A stretch of 64,000 nucleotides of DNA, from contig JASBVO010000002.1 of NCBI GenBank assembly GCA_029961105.1, forward strand, positions 1 through 64,000, given 5' to 3'. Both the position numbers and the translations under genes were made by a program. The notes beneath the pieces are model-generated. The model made no database searches. It was not told the origin of the DNA and saw nothing but the letters and a program-made list of their open reading frames with translations. The stretch comes from Micrococcus sp. (GTDB taxonomy: Bacteria > Actinomycetota > Actinomycetes > Actinomycetales > Micrococcaceae). Below are positions 1 to 9,554 of this stretch, one piece after another; position 1 is the first letter of the stretch; every line of letters begins with the position of its first letter.

Positions 1-621
1 GCCAGGTCCAGCCAGGTCCGTGCCGGCGTGGTCACCGGGATACCACGATGGATGGTCGTCTCCTCCGGGAGCACCCGTCCCCGGCGGCCGGACATGCCCC
101 GCACTCGACGGCGGCGGTCCCCTCCCAAGGAGAGCAATTCCAGCTCCCGGGGCGGCCCGACACCCGGGAACCCCCACAGCAATGCCGCTGAATGCCGAGA
201 CGCCACGTCCTGGCCCGTGACGGTGGCAGCTCTCAGCAGCGATGCATGCAGTTCCTGCGGTTCCCGGAGACGCCGCTGAGGGCTGTAGATCCCGTGGAGA
301 TGCCGTTGCCCCCTCGGCCCTCGCAACCGGCGAGGGGTCGTGCCGGATTCCGCTGCCTCGCGGACAGCGAGGACGTCGGGCAGGTGCAGAGCCGGGCCGG
401 ACGGCTGAAGCCACGGCGGCGGATCGGGATCCTGGAACGAGACCGGAGGCCGGCTCTCTCTCGGCTCAGGAGGCTCACTGAGGTGGAACATGATTTCAGG
501 TTGGCCCCACTGGCCGGCGAACGGGCGCGACCGACGTCGTGCCCGTGGACGGCTGGGCCCCTCAGGTGCCCTGTGGAGGGACCGACAAATGCAGCCCTCC
601 GCCCAACCTGCACACTGCCGA
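1..621. other. Left-edge region without a recognisable gene
   Basis: No open frame here has a credible start, ribosome binding site or recognisable protein. The possible products are arginine/proline-rich, as expected from random reading of GC-rich DNA. Together with the repeats that follow, the whole stretch up to the end of glgX at 791 appears non-coding. It could be the decayed remains of a mobile element, but nothing recognisable survives. Confidence 0.5.
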
Positions 622-666
622 CGCGCACGCTGGCGGCGCGCACGCTGGCGGCGCGCACGCTGGCGG
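622..666. repeat. Three tandem copies of a 15-bp unit
   Basis: The unit CGCGCACGCTGGCGG occurs three times head to tail without change (622-636, 637-651, 652-666). The CTGGCGG end of the last copy runs into the left arm of the inverted repeat at 660-725. CTGGCGG is the reverse complement of the CCGCCAG core of the repeats at 716-779, so the two flanks of the palindrome carry the same motif in opposite orientations. Confidence 0.8.
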
Positions 667-725
667 TCAAAAGGTGACGTCGAACCACGGATTTCCCCGG
701 ATTCGCGTCACCTTTTGACCGCCAG
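660..725. repeat. Perfect 20-bp inverted repeat with 26-nt loop
   Basis: Bases 660-679 and 706-725 are exact reverse complements (core GGTCAAAAGGTGACG / CGTCACCTTTTGACC). The loop starts with CGAA after one unpaired base and ends in TTCG, so the stem could extend by four pairs. It lies about 65 bp past the stop codon of glgX and could act as its terminator. The flanking repeat arrays make a small mobile or REP-like element at least as likely. Confidence 0.75.
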
Positions 726-779
726 TTGCCGTGGGGGGGTGACCGCCAGTTGCCACGGGGGGGGTGACCGCCAGTTGCC
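716..779. repeat. Three direct copies of TGACCGCCAGTTGCC
   Basis: The 15-mer TGACCGCCAGTTGCC starts at 716, 740 and 765, separated by short runs of G (24- and 25-bp period). The first copy overlaps the right arm of the inverted repeat at 660-725. Several short repeats stacked at an element end are known from IS21-type insertion sequences. No transposase is present, so if this is an IS end it is a remnant or a MITE-like derivative. That interpretation is an inference. Confidence 0.75.
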
Positions 780-790
780 GTGGGGAGGGA

Positions 791-2962
791 TCAGACGGAG
801 TAGACCGAGATCGAGTTGCCCTCGATCATGTCCTTCTCCCCCGGGGAGAACAGGGCGCCGCGGCGCAGGTCACCGTGGCGGGAGGTGGACAACTGCAGGG
901 TGAACGTCTGCAGTTCGGCTCCGGTGGGGTCCGTGATGCCCCGGATCTCGTCCGGGGTGGGCAGGTGGAACCACGTCTTGGACAGCCCGCCGTTGAACAC
1001 GATCAATCCCTTGCTCAGCCCTCCGGGGACGCCGATGAGCAGTTGCAGCAGCCGGCGGCACGGGTCCGACCAGTCCTCCTGCGTCATCGGGGTGCCCTGG
1101 TCGTTGAACCACATCAGGTACCCGGGATCACGGGCGGGGTAGGTGTAGGGCTGGCCGGCCAGGAACTCCTTGCGGATGGCGATCAGCCGCCGCGTGGTGG
1201 ACAGCATGCGCAGCTGGCGGTCGTCGAGGTCCCAATCGGTCCAGGAGATCTCGTTGTTCTGGCAGTAGGCGTTGTTGTTCCCCCGCTGGGTCCTGCCGAT
1301 CTCGTCGCCCGCGGTGATCAGGGGGACGCCGAGAGAGAGCATGAGGGTGGCCATCAGGTTCCGGGCGGTCTGGGCCCGGGCATCGCGGATGTCCTCGTCC
1401 TCGGCGGGACCCTCCACCCCGTGGTTGTAGGACCGGTTGTGCGAGTTGCCGTCCCGGTTGTCCTCACCGTTGGCCTCGTTGTGCTTCTCGTTGTAGGAGA
1501 CGAGGTCTCGCAGGGTGAAGCCGTCGTGCGTGGTGATGATGTTCACCGAGGCCAGTGCGGACCGACCGGACCCGGCGAACAGGGCTGCGGAACCCGCCAG
1601 GCAGTCGGCCAGCCGGGCCGTGGACCCGCCGGAGCCGCCGTGCTCCATGGCGCCGCGGTCGGCGACCCAGAAGTCCCGGACCACGTCGCGGAAGCGGTCG
1701 TTCCAGTCCGCCCAGCCCGGCGGGAAGTTACCGGTCTGCCAGCCGCCGATCCCCACGTCCCAGGGCTCGGCGATCAGCTTGGTGCCGGCCAGCACCGGGT
1801 CCGCCTGGGCGGCCACGAGGAACGGGTGGTGGCTGGTGAAGTGGTGGGCGCCGTCCCGGCACATGGTCACGGCCAGGTCGAACCGGAAGCCGTCCACCTG
1901 GAAGTCGGTGACCCAGCGCCGCAGGGAGTCCAGGGTCATCCGGACCACCTGGGGATCGTTGAAGTTCAGCGTGTTGCCGCAGCCGGTGGTGTCGAGGTAT
2001 CGACCGGCGGCGTCATGGCGGTAGTAGTGCTGCTCGCCCAGCCCGCGCCAGCAGAACACCGGGCCGCCGGGGCCCTCCTCCGCGGTGTGGTTGTAGACGA
2101 CGTCCAGGATGACCTCGATCCCGGCCTCGTGCAGCAGCTTGATCATGCCCTTGACCTCGTCCTGCACGGCCTTGGGCCCGCAGGCCCGGGCGGCGGCGGT
2201 CGCATAGCCGGGATGGGGCCCGAAGAAGCTGACGGTGTTGTAGCCCCAGTAGTTCTCCAGCCCCAGGCCCTGGAGATGGGACTCGTCCCGGTGGTGATGG
2301 ATGGGCAGCAGCTCGACGGCGGTGACGCCCAGGTCCCTGAGGTACTCCACCATCACGGGGTGCGCCAGTCCGGCGTAGGTTCCCCGCAATTCCTCCGGGA
2401 TGCCCGGGTGCAGCTTCGTCTGGCCGATGACATGCGCTTCGTAGACCACCGTGTCCCGCATGGGCACGTGGGGCTTCTGCACGCCGCCCCAGTCGAAGTC
2501 CGGGCGCACGCGCACGGACCAGTACCGGCCCTCACGCTCCACGACGGCGTCCCCGTAGGGGTCGATCAACAGCTGCGGCAGGGCCCGCTCCTTGCCGCTG
2601 GTCCGCCGTCCGGTGCGGGACACTCCGGGGATGCGGCGGTCACGGGCAACGAAGGCGTAGAGACTGCCGTAGCCGAGACCCGGCACCGTCCCGTGGTGGA
2701 CGTGGTCGGTGACGTCGAACAGGGGCGCCCGGCGCAGGTCGGCGGCGGTCGGTACGGCATCCGCCGGGAAGTCTGGATCGGTGAAGACGACGTCCAGCGC
2801 GGACTGGCCCGGGGCATAGACGGCCACGTTGACCGCTCCGGGGACGTCCACGACCCCGGGCACCGAATCGGCGATGCCCAGCGGGAACGCACGGGAGCGA
2901 TGGCCGCTGACGTCGTGCAGCTCGGCCGGAACCGCGCCCGTGGGGAGGGAGGTCATGGGCAT
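791..2962 (-). CDS. glgX: Glycogen debranching enzyme GlgX
   Basis: GlgX cleaves alpha-1,6 branch points of phosphorylase-trimmed glycogen in the cytoplasm, a GH13 reaction. The 723-residue protein has an N-terminal CBM48-like sandwich (about 1-130) and then the GH13 barrel. Visible barrel motifs are DVVYNH at 287-292, GFRFDLA at 358-364 (nucleophile Asp362), LIAEPWD with acid/base Glu399, and TTHD ending at Asp480. Length is normal for the family. The start was chosen at 2962 because GGAGGA lies nine bases upstream and the ATG overlaps the rlmB stop by one base (TGATG), which suggests coupled translation with rlmB. An open frame continues further upstream but runs inside rlmB. No other glycogen gene is nearby. 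Confidence 0.95.
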   Translation of the reverse strand: MPMTSLPTGAVPAELHDVSGHRSRAFPLGIADSVPGVVDVPGAVNVAVYAPGQSALDVVFTDPDFPADAVPTAADLRRAPLFDVTDHVHHGTVPGLGYGSLYAFVARDRRIPGVSRTGRRTSGKERALPQLLIDPYGDAVVEREGRYWSVRVRPDFDWGGVQKPHVPMRDTVVYEAHVIGQTKLHPGIPEELRGTYAGLAHPVMVEYLRDLGVTAVELLPIHHHRDESHLQGLGLENYWGYNTVSFFGPHPGYATAAARACGPKAVQDEVKGMIKLLHEAGIEVILDVVYNHTAEEGPGGPVFCWRGLGEQHYYRHDAAGRYLDTTGCGNTLNFNDPQVVRMTLDSLRRWVTDFQVDGFRFDLAVTMCRDGAHHFTSHHPFLVAAQADPVLAGTKLIAEPWDVGIGGWQTGNFPPGWADWNDRFRDVVRDFWVADRGAMEHGGSGGSTARLADCLAGSAALFAGSGRSALASVNIITTHDGFTLRDLVSYNEKHNEANGEDNRDGNSHNRSYNHGVEGPAEDEDIRDARAQTARNLMATLMLSLGVPLITAGDEIGRTQRGNNNAYCQNNEISWTDWDLDDRQLRMLSTTRRLIAIRKEFLAGQPYTYPARDPGYLMWFNDQGTPMTQEDWSDPCRRLLQLLIGVPGGLSKGLIVFNGGLSKTWFHLPTPDEIRGITDPTGAELQTFTLQLSTSRHGDLRRGALFSPGEKDMIEGNSISVYSV

Positions 2963-3978
2963 CAGGAGAGTTCCTCCTGAACCGCCTCCTCGGCCGCCGG
3001 GCGTCCCGCGGAGCGCTGGACGGCCACCTCGTACAGCGCGATGCCCACGGCCATCGAGGCGTTGAGGGACTCCATGTCCGAGTCGATGGGAATCGAGACG
3101 ATCTGGTCGCAGTTCTCCCGGACCAGCCGGGACAGGCCCTTGCCCTCCGAGCCGACCACCAGGCACACCGGTTCCGTGGCCAGCGGCAGTCCGGGCAGGG
3201 ACTGATCCCCGCCGCCGTCGAGGCCCAGGACGAAGATGCCCAGCTTCTTGAACTCCTGCAGTGCGGTGTTGAGGTTGCCGGCCTGCGCCACGGGGACGCG
3301 AACCGCGGCACCGGCCGAGGTCTTCCAGGCGGTGGCGGTCACGCCGACCGACCGGCGGGAGGGGACCACGACGCCGTCGGCCGAGAACGCGGAACCGGAG
3401 CGGATGATGGCGCCGAGGTTCCTGGGGTCGGTGATCCCGTCCAGCGCGATGAACAGCGGAGGGGCGGCCTGGTAGCCCTTCTCCCACTTCTGGATCGCCT
3501 TCCGGGCCAGCTCCAGGGCGTCGGCGTACTCGTAGGGCGGGACCTGGAGCACGAGGCCCTGGTGGACGGCGTCGTCCGTCATCCGGTCGAGTTCGGCCTT
3601 GCTGTTCTCCAGCACCGGGACGCCGCGCTCGGCGGCGAGCTTCAGGGCCTCCCGGACCCGCTCGTCCATCTCCACCCGGGTGGCCACGTGCAGGGCCTTG
3701 GCGGGAATGGAGGCGCGCAGGGCCTCCACCACGGAGTTGCGCCCGGCGACGGTCTCGTCACCATGACGGGACCGCGTGTTGCGCGGACCGCCGCGCTTGG
3801 CCGCGGAGCGTTCGGACAGCTGCTTGACCCGGTGCGCCTTGTGGTAGACCCGGTCCTCCGCCTTGGGAGTGGGGCCCTTGCCCTCCAGCGCCTTCCGGCC
3901 GTGTCCTCCGGTGCCCTTCTGGGGGCCCTTCTTCCCGCTGTTGCCGCGGGAGGATCCGGAGCGTGGTGCTGCGGCCAT
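2962..3978 (-). CDS. rlmB: 23S rRNA (guanosine-2'-O-)-methyltransferase RlmB (TrmH/SpoU family)
   Basis: RlmB methylates the 2'-hydroxyl of G2251 in the peptidyl-transferase loop of 23S rRNA, using S-adenosylmethionine. The 338-residue protein starts with a basic, Gly/Lys-rich tail of about 65 residues, common in actinobacterial members. An RNA-binding substrate domain follows (GRNSVVEALRA), then the SPOUT knot domain. All three SpoU motifs are visible: DPRNLGAIIRS, VVGSEGKGLSRLV and SLNASMAVGIALYE. The gene sits upstream of glgX with a one-base stop/start overlap. Between cysS and this gene (3979-4169) there is a small perfect hairpin at 4077-4096 that may end cysS transcription. Confidence 0.93.
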   Translation of the reverse strand: MAAAPRSGSSRGNSGKKGPQKGTGGHGRKALEGKGPTPKAEDRVYHKAHRVKQLSERSAAKRGGPRNTRSRHGDETVAGRNSVVEALRASIPAKALHVATRVEMDERVREALKLAAERGVPVLENSKAELDRMTDDAVHQGLVLQVPPYEYADALELARKAIQKWEKGYQAAPPLFIALDGITDPRNLGAIIRSGSAFSADGVVVPSRRSVGVTATAWKTSAGAAVRVPVAQAGNLNTALQEFKKLGIFVLGLDGGGDQSLPGLPLATEPVCLVVGSEGKGLSRLVRENCDQIVSIPIDSDMESLNASMAVGIALYEVAVQRSAGRPAAEEAVQEELS

Positions 3979-4169
3979 GTCGGTGGTGCCTTTCTGGCGA
4001 CGGACGGTCAGGTATCAGGGGACCGCGGTGACCGTTTCCGGGCGCACGGCGGACGGCCATGTACCCTGCGGCTCCCCCGGTGCCCGAGGGCACCGGCCCC
4101 CATTCTACGGCCCGGGCCGCCGACCACGTCCGGTCCGTCCGGCAGCTCCCCGGCCGCTGCGCGGCGGCC

Positions 4170-5684
4170 CTACCGCAGGGACCAGCGGGCGCCGTCCGCG
4201 GAGTCCTCCACCACGACGCCGGCCGCGGCCAGGGTGTCCCGGATGGCGTCCGCGGTGGTCCAGTCCTTGGCGGCCCGGGCCGCGGCCCGGGCGTCCAGCT
4301 GGGCGCGGATGAGCGTGTCGAGGGCATGCTGCGCGGCCGGATCGGCACCGGACTGCGGCTCGGGGACGTCGTCGAGGCCCAGGACGTGCACCATGGCCTG
4401 GACGTCCGCGTAGTGGTCCTCGACGGCCGCCAGGTCACCGGCCGCCAGCGCACTGTTGCCCGCGCGCACGGCGTCATGCAGGACGGCCAGGGCCTGCGGG
4501 ACGTTGAGGTCGTCCTCCATGGCGGCGCGGAAGGCCGGGGGCACGCTGCTGAACCCGGCCAGGTACACCGCCTCCACGGCCTCGCCGCCACCGGCCGCGC
4601 TCGCGCCGGCGGCAGCCTCCTCTCGCTGAAGCTGGGCGTCGGCCACCACGTCGGCGCCGCGGTCCAGGAAGGCCTCGATCCGCTCCACGGCGGCCTCGGC
4701 CTCCTGCAGGGAGGTCGGGCGGTAGTCCAGCGGGGACCGGTAGTGGGCCTGGCCGAGGAAGTACCGGACCGCCTTGGGCCGGGCCAGGGCGAGCATCTCC
4801 TCCGGGGAGATGGTGTTGCCCACCGACTTGGACATCTTCTCGCCCTCATAGGTGACCATGCCGTTGTGCAGCCAGAAGTTCGCGAACCCGTCCCCGGCGG
4901 CCGCCGACTGCGCCAGCTCGTTCTCGTGGTGCGGGAAGCGCAGGTCCAGCCCACCGCCGTGGATGTCGAACCGGTGGCCCAGGTACTTGGTGGCCATCGC
5001 CGAGCACTCCAGGTGCCAGCCCGGCCGGCCACGGCCCCAGGGTGACTGCCAGGTCGCCGTGTCCGGGTCGGAGCCCTTGGCTCCCTTCCACAGCGCGAAG
5101 TCGCGGGGATCGCGCTTGCCGCGCGGGTCGGCGTCGGGCGCGTCCTGCATGTCCTCCACCCGCTGGCGGGTGAGCTCCCCGTACGCGGGCCAGGAGCGCA
5201 CGTCGAAGTACACGTCCCCGGAGCCGTCGGCGGCGGGGTAGGCGTGGCCGGCGTCGACGAGGCGCTGGACGAGGGCGAACATCTCGGGGATGTGCCCTGT
5301 GGCCCGGGGCTCGTAGGTGGGCCGGCGGACGCCGAGCGCGGCGTAGGCCTGGGCGAACTCCTGCTCGAAGCGGTAGGCGAGGGCGAACCACGGCTCCTCC
5401 GCCGGGTACAGGTCGTCCTCCTCGAAGCCTGGAGCGTAGGAGGCGGCGGACTTCTCCAGGATCTTGTCGTCGATGTCCGTGACGTTGCGGACGGACGTGA
5501 CCTTCAGCCCGGTGTGCTCGAGCCAGCGCACCAGGATGTCGAAGACGATCGCCGAGCGCACGTGGCCCACGTGGGGCATCCCCTGCACCGTGGCACCGCA
5601 GTAGTAGAGGGACACCTCGCCCTCGGTCAGGGGAACGAAGTCCCGTACCGTCGCGGTCCTGGTGTCATAGAAGCGTTGTGCCAC
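4170..5684 (-). CDS. cysS: Cysteine--tRNA ligase
   Basis: This enzyme charges tRNA-Cys with cysteine using ATP, in the cytoplasm. The 504-residue protein is a class I synthetase: the HIGH-type motif is HVGH at 38-41 and the KMSKS loop is at 283-287. Zinc ligands typical of CysRS are in place (Cys29, Cys227, His252, Glu256 region), as is the [15 protein letters not shown] stretch. The alternative actinobacterial paralogue MshC, a mycothiol ligase, is usually shorter (about 410-420 residues) and lacks this C-terminal extension, so CysS is preferred. The start is GTG. The neighbours rlmB on one side and ispF/ispD on the other match the usual actinobacterial order. Confidence 0.95.
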   Translation of the reverse strand: MAQRFYDTRTATVRDFVPLTEGEVSLYYCGATVQGMPHVGHVRSAIVFDILVRWLEHTGLKVTSVRNVTDIDDKILEKSAASYAPGFEEDDLYPAEEPWFALAYRFEQEFAQAYAALGVRRPTYEPRATGHIPEMFALVQRLVDAGHAYPAADGSGDVYFDVRSWPAYGELTRQRVEDMQDAPDADPRGKRDPRDFALWKGAKGSDPDTATWQSPWGRGRPGWHLECSAMATKYLGHRFDIHGGGLDLRFPHHENELAQSAAAGDGFANFWLHNGMVTYEGEKMSKSVGNTISPEEMLALARPKAVRYFLGQAHYRSPLDYRPTSLQEAEAAVERIEAFLDRGADVVADAQLQREEAAAGASAAGGGEAVEAVYLAGFSSVPPAFRAAMEDDLNVPQALAVLHDAVRAGNSALAAGDLAAVEDHYADVQAMVHVLGLDDVPEPQSGADPAAQHALDTLIRAQLDARAAARAAKDWTTADAIRDTLAAAGVVVEDSADGARWSLR

Positions 5685-5754
5685 GGTTGTGGATTCTAGT
5701 CCAGTGCACCCGGGCCCCAGTCAGGCGCGGGACGGGCCACCGGCAGCGTGCTGC

Positions 5755-6258
5755 TCAGCCCAGCGGGTAGACCAGGGCGGTGGCGACGGCGGCCAGCCCC
5801 TGCCCCCGACCGGTGAACCCGAGGGCATCGGTCGTGGTCCCCGAGACCGCCACCGGCGCCCCCGCCGCCTCGGACAGCACCCGTTCGGCCTCGGCGCGTC
5901 GCTTGCCGACCTTCGGCCGGTTGCCGACCAGCTGGACGGCCACGTTGCCGATCCCGAAGCCGGCCTCACCGACCAGTCGCGCCGCCTCGGCCAGCAGCGT
6001 GACGCCGGCCGCGCCGGACCACTCGGGCCGCGAGGTCCCGAAGTGCTGCCCCAGGTCACCGATCCCGGCGGCGGAGAACAGCGCATCGCAGATCGCGTGG
6101 GCGACCACGTCGCCGTCCGAGTGTCCGGACAGGCCGGGCTCACCGGGCCAGTGCAGGCCGGCCACCCACAGGGGGCGGTCCAGGCCCTCGGGGGCGAAGG
6201 CGTGGACGTCGGTCCCGATCCCCGTCCGGGGCAGGGCGGGGAGTCCTCGGTCGGTCAT
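5755..6258 (-). CDS. ispF: 2-C-methyl-D-erythritol 2,4-cyclodiphosphate synthase
   Basis: IspF converts CDP-methylerythritol phosphate to the cyclodiphosphate, a middle step of the non-mevalonate (MEP) isoprenoid pathway. The 167-residue length is standard. The metal-binding signature near the N-terminus is visible as GTDVHAF, followed by [17 protein letters not shown], and the C-terminal substrate loop [14 protein letters not shown] is present. Its ATG overlaps the ispD stop by four bases (ATGA), so ispD and ispF are translationally coupled and ispF is the downstream gene. Seventy bases separate its end from the start of cysS. Confidence 0.96.
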   Translation of the reverse strand: MTDRGLPALPRTGIGTDVHAFAPEGLDRPLWVAGLHWPGEPGLSGHSDGDVVAHAICDALFSAAGIGDLGQHFGTSRPEWSGAAGVTLLAEAARLVGEAGFGIGNVAVQLVGNRPKVGKRRAEAERVLSEAAGAPVAVSGTTTDALGFTGRGQGLAAVATALVYPLG

Positions 6259-7067
6259 CGTTCCTCCTGCAGCAGGGCCCGGGCCAGCACCAGGTCCAGG
6301 GGCGTGGTCACCTTGAAGCCCAGCGGATCACCGGGCACCACGGCGACCCGGTGGCCGGCCGCCTCCATGACCATCGCGTCGTCCGTCAGCGCGGAGCCTC
6401 CGGCGGCCGCGCGGTGCGCCGCCTCCAGCGCGGTCAGGTCGAATCCCTGGGGGGTCTGGACGGCGCGCAGGGCCGCGCGCGACGGCGTGCCGGTCACCCA
6501 TTCCGGCTCGTCGTCCAGGCCGGATCCCTCTTCGGCGTCCGACGCGGCCTTCTCCCGGGTATCGCCCGGGACCGAGACGGTCTTGATGGTGTCCACCACC
6601 GGCAGGCCGGGCACGACGGCGGCCGCGCCGGCTTCCAGCGTCGCGGTCACCGCGCGGAAGACCGACGGGGGGACGAAGGGCCGGGCCGCATCGTGGACGA
6701 GGACGGCGTGGCGGCCGAACGGACCGGCCGTATGGTCGGACATGGCACCGGCCCGGACCGCCGCGAGCCCGGCCCGCACCGAGTCGGCGCGCTCGGCCCC
6801 GCCCGGCACGGTGTCCACGGGCAGTCCGGTCCGGGTGGCGAAGTCGCGGCAGACGTGTTCGAGGGGTTCAGCGGCGTCGGCATCGGCGGGCACGACCACC
6901 ACGACCCTGGCCAGGTCGAGAGCGGCTGCCCGGCCGGCCCGCGCCACCGAGTCCAGGCAGTGCTGCAGCATCGTGCGGCCGTCGCCGAGGTCGACCAGGG
7001 CCTTGTGCAGGCCGGCCTGCAGGCGGGAGCCGCTTCCGGCGGCGACGATCAACAGGGTCGAGCGCAT
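6255..7067 (-). CDS. ispD: 2-C-methyl-D-erythritol 4-phosphate cytidylyltransferase
   Basis: IspD transfers CMP from CTP to methylerythritol phosphate in the MEP pathway. The 270-residue protein starts with the nucleotide-binding signature [21 protein letters not shown], where Gly-rich loop, Arg and Lys contact CTP. It also shows [11 protein letters not shown] and the VQTPQGF segment typical of the family. A stretch near residues 170-190 ([18 protein letters not shown]) is a small acidic insertion relative to short homologues. Gene order is carD, then ispD, then ispF in the direction of transcription, as in Mycobacterium and Arthrobacter relatives. Confidence 0.94.
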   Translation of the reverse strand: MRSTLLIVAAGSGSRLQAGLHKALVDLGDGRTMLQHCLDSVARAGRAAALDLARVVVVVPADADAAEPLEHVCRDFATRTGLPVDTVPGGAERADSVRAGLAAVRAGAMSDHTAGPFGRHAVLVHDAARPFVPPSVFRAVTATLEAGAAAVVPGLPVVDTIKTVSVPGDTREKAASDAEEGSGLDDEPEWVTGTPSRAALRAVQTPQGFDLTALEAAHRAAAGGSALTDDAMVMEAAGHRVAVVPGDPLGFKVTTPLDLVLARALLQEER

Positions 7068-7191
7068 GGTGCCAGTCTAGGTTCAGAGTCCGGCGGCCGC
7101 CCCGTCGGGGCAGACGTCCCGACCGGCTCACGGGCCCGAGCGCCCCGGCTTCGAGCGCCCCGGGCACATGCAGCCGCGGGGCCTGGAGGCC

Positions 7192-7674
7192 TCAGGCGGC
7201 GAGGGTTTCGTCCAGCAGTTCGCCGGCCTCGTCCTCGGAGGTCTTCTTGGCCAGTGCGAGCTCGGAGACGAGCACCTGGCGGGCCTTGGCCAGCATGCGC
7301 TTCTCTCCGGCGGACAGCCCGCGGTCCTGGTCCCGGCGCCACAGGTCGCGCACGACCTCGGCCACCTTGATGACATCCCCCGAGGCCAGCTTCTCCAGGT
7401 TGGCCTTGTAGCGGCGCGACCAGTTGGTGGGCTCCTCAGTGAATTCCGCCTGGAGGACGCGGAACACCTCTTCGAGGCCCTCACCGTCCACGATGTCCCG
7501 CACGCCCACCAGGTCCACGTTCTCCGCCGGCACCTCGATCGTGAGGTCGCCCTGGGCCACCTTCAGCTTGAGGTACATCTTCTCTTCACCCTTGATGGTG
7601 CGCATCTTGATCTCTTCGATCCGCGCGGCACCGTGGTGGGGGTAGACGACAGTTTCTCCGACCTCAAAAACCAT
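7192..7674 (-). CDS. carD: CarD family RNA polymerase-binding transcription factor
   Basis: CarD binds the RNA polymerase beta subunit and stabilises open promoter complexes, especially at rRNA promoters. The 160-residue protein begins with the RNA polymerase-interacting Tudor-like domain ([22 protein letters not shown]) and ends in a helical DNA-binding domain. That domain includes [17 protein letters not shown] and the conserved Trp of [18 protein letters not shown]. Size and sequence match essential actinobacterial CarD. It is transcribed away from the lipoprotein gene at 7946. A possible -10 hexamer TAAACT lies on the minus strand at 7707-7702, about 30 bases before the start, and an AAGGGG ribosome binding site precedes the ATG. 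Confidence 0.96.
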   Translation of the reverse strand: MVFEVGETVVYPHHGAARIEEIKMRTIKGEEKMYLKLKVAQGDLTIEVPAENVDLVGVRDIVDGEGLEEVFRVLQAEFTEEPTNWSRRYKANLEKLASGDVIKVAEVVRDLWRRDQDRGLSAGEKRMLAKARQVLVSELALAKKTSEDEAGELLDETLAA

Positions 7675-7945
7675 GTGAGTGGTCCCCTTTCACTCCGATC
7701 GAGTTTACCACGTCACATTTTCGGGGCGCGTGTCGCTGCTTGCACCCCGGACGAGAACCGACACAATTCTCCCCCGCGGCACCGGAGCGGACCCTCCCCG
7801 GCGCCGTCACGGGCCCGTCGCGCGGCAGGGCGAGGCGGCACCGGTGCGGTAGTCTCATGTCAGCACCGCGCCCTGTCATCAGTCGTGCCCGACGGCACTG
7901 CGGATGACCCCGGCGCACGTTGTCCGCACCCGAGGAGATCCCACC

Positions 7946-8500
7946 GTGAAGCTCGCCGCCCGCAAGGCCACCGCCCGCAACGCCGCCGTGGCCGGCCTGG
8001 CTGCCGTCGCCCTGCTGGGCGCCACCGGCTGCAGCGCCATCAACCAGCAGGCCACCACCCTGCAGTACGCCCCGTCGGATGGCATCGTGGCCAACGTCGG
8101 CGAGGCCGAACTGCGCAACATCGCCCTGATCACCAGCGGACCGGACACGGAGGCCCGCTACATCGGCACCATCGCCGCCGACACCTCCGAGCAGGACCTC
8201 GAGGTCAGCATCACGGTGGCCGGCACCGAGACCCTGTTCTCCGTCCCGGCCGGTGAGTCGCTGAAGCTCGAGGACCCGGCCAACGAGCAGGTCATCCCCA
8301 GCTCGGGCGGCTTCCCGGGCAGCATGGTCGAGGCGACCGTCGAGGTCACCGGCGGTCCCGAGGCCGCCACGGAACAGGTCGACATCACCGTCCTCGACGG
8401 CACCCTGCCGGAGTACCGTCCGTTCGTGCCCGGCGGCGCGAACCCGGCCACCGACGATCACCTCTACGCGACCCCGGCTGCCGAGGAAGGCGGCCACTGA
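7946..8500 (+). CDS. LpqE-like lipoprotein
   Basis: This is a 184-residue exported lipoprotein. A basic start and hydrophobic stretch lead to the lipobox LLGATGC, whose Cys (about residue 28) would be lipidated. The mature part is a predicted beta-rich domain (DGIVANVGEAELRNIALI, then RYIGTIAADT) of the kind found in LpqE, which is encoded divergently from carD in mycobacteria. Synteny and layout support that assignment; the molecular role of LpqE is not settled, though the fold resembles PCu(A)C-type copper-binding proteins. The usual His/Met copper ligands are not obvious here. The GTG at 7946 was chosen because GAGGAG sits eight bases upstream and the signal peptide follows directly. Confidence 0.75.
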   Translation: MKLAARKATARNAAVAGLAAVALLGATGCSAINQQATTLQYAPSDGIVANVGEAELRNIALITSGPDTEARYIGTIAADTSEQDLEVSITVAGTETLFSVPAGESLKLEDPANEQVIPSSGGFPGSMVEATVEVTGGPEAATEQVDITVLDGTLPEYRPFVPGGANPATDDHLYATPAAEEGGH

Positions 8501-8538
8501 CCGCGGCCCCGAGGGGCACCGGAACACCGAACGACGTC

Positions 8539-8570
8539 GAAGGGCCGGCACCACGCGGTGCCGGCCCTTC
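8539..8570. terminator. Terminator hairpin between two convergent lipoprotein genes
   Basis: A perfect 14-bp stem (8539-8552 with 8557-8570) closes a four-base loop ACGC. It is G/C-rich and has no long T tract, which is usual for this kind of genome. It lies 38 bases after the lpqE-like stop and serves that gene. Being symmetric, it could also protect it from read-through from the minus strand. Confidence 0.75.
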
Positions 8571-8705
8571 GCCGTCGTCGTCCATGCCACCTCGGTGGCG
8601 GCCGGCGCGCACGGTACGATCCGGCGGGGTGCCAGGGCACCGCACTCAGTGTGTCGGCCGCCCCGGGGCCCGTGCCCGCCGGCCGCCGAGCACGGGCACG
8701 CGGGC

Positions 8706-9299
8706 TCAGTGGACGGCGTACGTCGCTCCGAGCTCTTCGGCCAGCTTCTCCAGGTCCTTCGACTCCGGCTCCACCGCCTCCCCGCCGCCGGTGTCCCCGG
8801 CGTTGGAGGTATCGGCCACGAACCAGCCCGGTCCCTGCGCCACGGGCACCTCACCGCCGGCGCTGGCCAGCATCTCCAACGCCTCCTGCACGGCCGCCGC
8901 ATCGTCCGACCACGTCATCAGGACGGTCGTCCCGCACTGGCGGCCCGGTAGCCCCGTGGGTTGCGCCTCGACCATGAACGTGTAGTCCCCGCTGGCCTCG
9001 TCCGGGCACCCGAACTGCTCATCCACCGCCGCGAAGAGGGCATTGAGGCTGTCGAACCGCTGACCGGACACTGACGCCGTCGGCGTGGCCGACCCGGCGG
9101 TCCCAGACCCCGGCGTGGTGGTGGTGGGCGAGGCAGCCGCGGAGGAGGCCTCCTCCCGGTTGTAGGTCGCAGCATCGTGCCCGGCGGTCTGGTGGCCGCC
9201 GCCGGTCTGGTCCCCGCCGCCGCATCCGGTCAGCAGCAGCCCGGTTGCCAGTGCAGCCGCCACGCACTGCGGGGCACTACGGGCTCGACTGGCGCTCAT
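8706..9299 (-). CDS. Putative lipoprotein of unknown function
   Basis: This 197-residue protein has a signal peptide ending in the lipobox LLLTGC (Cys about residue 26). A Ser/Thr/Ala-rich linker of some 45 residues follows, then a small globular domain (about 75-197). Two cysteines in the domain (FGCPDEASG and GRQCGTTV) may form a disulfide. I do not recognise the family. The chosen ATG at 9299 is preceded by GGAAGGACGACGAG and directly starts the signal peptide. The open frame continues upstream without a better start. It lies downstream of regX3 on the same strand, but a 255-base gap with a hairpin separates them. Confidence 0.7.
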   Translation of the reverse strand: MSASRARSAPQCVAAALATGLLLTGCGGGDQTGGGHQTAGHDAATYNREEASSAAASPTTTTPGSGTAGSATPTASVSGQRFDSLNALFAAVDEQFGCPDEASGDYTFMVEAQPTGLPGRQCGTTVLMTWSDDAAAVQEALEMLASAGGEVPVAQGPGWFVADTSNAGDTGGGEAVEPESKDLEKLAEELGATYAVH

Positions 9300-9488
9300 C
9301 TCGTCGTCCTTCCGCCGGGTGTCCACCGCACCGGGCGGGCCCCGGCCGAAGGCACAGGTCGGGAAGGCAGGCGATCGGCGGTCAGCAGGGCCAGCGTGGC
9401 GGGTGCTACCGGAAGACTGGACCTGTCCCGGCGGACCCGCAAGGCTTCGTCGGCGCAGCTGCCGGCAGCGGGTGGTCCGGCATGCCGG

Positions 9489-9510
9489 GGGCACGCCTCG
9501 AGGCATGCCC
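9489..9510 (-). terminator. Hairpin downstream of regX3
   Basis: On the minus strand the RNA would form a nine-pair stem (one G-U pair) around the tetraloop UCGA, 45 bases past the regX3 stop codon. No other structure or gene was seen in the 255-base gap 9300-9554. It probably ends the senX3-regX3 transcript. Confidence 0.45.
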
Positions 9511-9554
9511 GCCACCACGACGGCGCCCCGGCCAGCACCGGGAGCGGGTACGCC

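Noticed and set aside
622-779. CRISPR array
   Set aside because: The repeats are 15 bases, tandem or spaced by runs of G, with no unique spacers of constant length and no cas genes.
764-2980. 738-codon open frame on the plus strand opposite glgX
   Set aside because: Its product is a Gly/Val/Pro/His-rich shadow of a clear GH13 enzyme. Long antisense frames are expected in DNA with very high third-position GC.
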